DNA of 7,578 nucleotides, taken from assembly GCA_002501285.1 (NCBI GenBank), contig DLSG01000040.1:1-7578 (forward strand). The letters are read 5' to 3'. Below the pieces are notes generated by a model, which worked only from the letters and a program-made list of their open reading frames with translations, did not search any database and was not told the origin of the DNA. The position numbers and the translations under genes were made by a program. Shown here in pieces: positions 6,395 to 7,578 of this stretch; the first letter of the stretch is position 1; every line of letters begins with the position of its first letter. The stretch is from Christensenella sp. UBA7868 (GTDB taxonomy: Bacteria > Bacillota > Clostridia > Christensenellales > UBA1242).

Positions 6395-6424
6395 AAAAAA
6401 CAAGCATTTTCGCTTGTTTTTTTT
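6395..6424. terminator. bidirectional intrinsic terminator between spmB and the DUF378 gene
   Basis: AAAAAACAAGC (6395-6405) pairs with GCTTGTTTTTT (6412-6422) around a six-base loop, with the T run continuing to 6424. The A run on the other side gives an equivalent U tract on the minus strand. It therefore can end both spmAB (stop at 6376) and the convergent gene (stop at 6443). Confidence 0.85.
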
Positions 6425-6442
6425 GAAAATTTACAAATTTTA

Positions 6443-6718
6443 TTAATCAATATTTTCTTGATTTTTAATTTGTTTTTTATCATTCATATTGCCAGATAAA
6501 CCGTTTTTACGCCAAAGCACAATTTTGCCAGCATAAATGAAAGCCGAGATAATAAGCCAAAGACTTGCTAGACACACTAGGACATAAACAATTATGCTTC
6601 CCACATTATATCCGCCAAAAATAGCTTCAACCATGTTCCAGCCAAAAATTCCTACTAATCCCCAGTTTAATCCACCAACGATAACTAAAATGAATGAAAT
6701 TAAGTTTGCTATAATCAT
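6443..6718 (-). CDS. DUF378 family small membrane protein
   Basis: This 91-residue protein matches the DUF378 (YuzA-like) pattern: GGLNWGLVGIFGWNMVEAIFG at about residues 15-35, then a second hydrophobic stretch (about 40-62). Two membrane segments are likely (3-24 and 40-62), with a hydrophilic tail (66-91) longer than the core domain needs. The function of the family is unknown. AAAAGGAG at 6734-6727 lies eight bases before the ATG. A perfect -10 TATAAT at 6805-6800 on the minus strand could give a leader of about 75 bases, but its -35 is not convincing. The gene stands alone between two terminators, so it is probably monocistronic. Nothing links it functionally to spmAB or typA except position. 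Confidence 0.85.
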   Translation of the reverse strand: MIIANLISFILVIVGGLNWGLVGIFGWNMVEAIFGGYNVGSIIVYVLVCLASLWLIISAFIYAGKIVLWRKNGLSGNMNDKKQIKNQENID

Positions 6719-6822
6719 ATTTAATTCTCCTTTTAGTTAGTTTAAAGCAAAACTTAAAAATTATTCATTTTATTAAGATGTTTAATATTTTTTATATTAA
6801 TTATAGCCCCGTCCATTTGAAT

Positions 6823-6857
6823 AAAAATGTCAAACACTAACCATGTTTGACATTTTT
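6823..6857 (-). terminator. intrinsic terminator of typA
   Basis: A 13-bp perfect stem pairs AAAAATGTCAAAC (6823-6835) with GTTTGACATTTTT (6845-6857) around a nine-base loop. On the minus strand the 3' arm ends in a T run, 25 bases after the typA stop. The flanking A/T runs are symmetrical, so it may also work in the other direction. It lies directly upstream of the DUF378 gene's leader. Confidence 0.85.
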
Positions 6858-6881
6858 AAATATTTTCAGTAAATTTATAAA

Positions 6882-7578
6882 TTAATCATTTTTACTATGA
6901 AAATTTACTCTTCCTCTAATTGTATGATCCAAAATTTTCTTTCTGATTCTAATTGATTTTGGAGTAACTTCAAGTAATTCGTCATCGTTCAAGAATTCAA
7001 GGCATTCTTCCAAACTCATAACTTTTGGAGGTGTTAGTCTTAACGCTTCATCGCTAGCGCTTGAACGTACATTTGTTAAGTTTTTACGCTTACAAACATT
7101 TACAACAAGGTCACCACCACGAGGATTTTCACCAACAACCATTCCGCCGTAAACAGGAACACCTGCACCAATGAATAAAGTGCCTCTTTCTTGTGCGTTA
7201 TAAAGTCCATAAACGATACTATCGCCCGATTCAAAAGCAATCAAACTTCCCATATCTCTTCTGTCGATATCACCTTTATAAAGGTCATATTTTTCAAAAA
7301 CGCTACTCAAAACGCCTTCACCTTTGGTGTCTGTTAAAAATTCGCTTTTATAACCAAATAATCCTCTTGATGGGATTAAAAATTCCATTTTAATACGAGA
7401 GTTATGGCTTGTCATATTAACGAACTCGCCTTTACGCTTGCCCATTTTTTCCATAACAACACCCATGCATTCTTCTGGAACATCGACAATTAATTTATCA
7501 ATAGGTTCTAATTTCTCACCATTTTCGCCTGTTTTGTATAAAACTTTTGGCATTGAAACTTGAAATTCGTAACCTTCT
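6882..7578 (-). CDS. typA: ribosome-associated GTPase TypA/BipA, C-terminal third (5' part beyond the window)
   Basis: TypA is an EF-G-like translational GTPase that binds ribosomes and supports ribosome assembly and growth in cold or stress. Only the last 231 or so residues are here; the family has about 610, so the GTPase domain and its G motifs are off the right edge. The reading frame stays open to the edge as EGYEFQVS before the first ATG at 7553, and these residues match the TypA EGYELQVS motif, so that ATG is internal and not a start. Further matches are VDVPEECMGVVMEKMGKRKGE (EF-G domain V-like), IPSRGLFGYKSEFLTDTKGEG, and the TypA-specific C-terminal domain with NVRSSASDEALRLTPP and LLEVTPKSIRIRKKIL. 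A strong hairpin terminator follows the stop. Confidence 0.95.
   Translation of the reverse strand, partial: EGYEFQVSMPKVLYKTGENGEKLEPIDKLIVDVPEECMGVVMEKMGKRKGEFVNMTSHNSRIKMEFLIPSRGLFGYKSEFLTDTKGEGVLSSVFEKYDLYKGDIDRRDMGSLIAFESGDSIVYGLYNAQERGTLFIGAGVPVYGGMVVGENPRGGDLVVNVCKRKNLTNVRSSASDEALRLTPPKVMSLEECLEFLNDDELLEVTPKSIRIRKKILDHTIRGRVNFHSKND

Noticed and set aside
6830..6850. TTGACA in the typA terminator as the -35 box of the DUF378 gene
   Set aside because: It lies 22 bp from the TATAAT at 6805-6800, too far for a normal sigma-A promoter, and the bases are explained by the terminator stem.
7551..7553. Start codon of a separate 223-residue gene
   Set aside because: The reading frame continues upstream of this ATG to the window edge with residues typical of TypA, so it is an internal methionine.

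Overview
The window looks like a chromosomal stretch of an AT-rich, low-GC, endospore-forming Bacillota (Clostridia-like) bacterium. The reasons are the AT-rich third codon positions, purine-rich Shine-Dalgarno sites, U-tract hairpin terminators, a spmA-spmB pair, and a metG-tatD-rsmA cluster like the metS-tatD-...-ksgA cluster of Bacillus. I cannot name a genus. Tryptophan is read from ordinary TGG codons, and nothing points to a mycoplasma-type code.

Left part (1-1632): the 5' part of a tRNA-Pro(TGG) gene runs off the left edge on the minus strand, with a very good sigma-A type promoter. Just upstream of that promoter lies an IS30-family insertion sequence with one intact 388-residue DDE transposase on the plus strand. 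Its ends are unusual. An inner pair of near-perfect 17/18-bp inverted repeats brackets the ORF. Outside these sits a 23-bp motif in three copies: two head to head as a 47-bp palindrome on the left and one on the right. About 190 bp of very AT-rich DNA without a recognisable gene separates the element from the next operon.

Centre (1633-5238): a minus-strand operon metG -> tatD -> rsmA/ksgA, with a clear extended -10 promoter in front of metG. Both junctions are one-base TAATG stop/start overlaps, so translation is probably coupled. The genes supply methionyl-tRNA, a TatD-type metal-dependent nuclease, and dimethylation of 16S rRNA at the two conserved 3'-terminal adenosines.

Right part (5239-7578): spmA and spmB, two membrane 'Gate'-domain proteins linked to spore maturation, are transcribed divergently from metG. 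spmA has no Shine-Dalgarno site, and a sigma-E-like promoter abuts its start codon, so its mRNA may be leaderless. A bidirectional hairpin terminator separates spmB from a convergent small DUF378 membrane protein gene. Beyond another hairpin terminator is the 3' third of typA/bipA (a ribosome-associated GTPase), which continues past the right edge.

Most of the window is conserved housekeeping DNA. I see no undescribed multi-gene system. The parts most worth a second look are the end structure of the IS30-family element and the leaderless-looking, sporulation-type start of spmAB.
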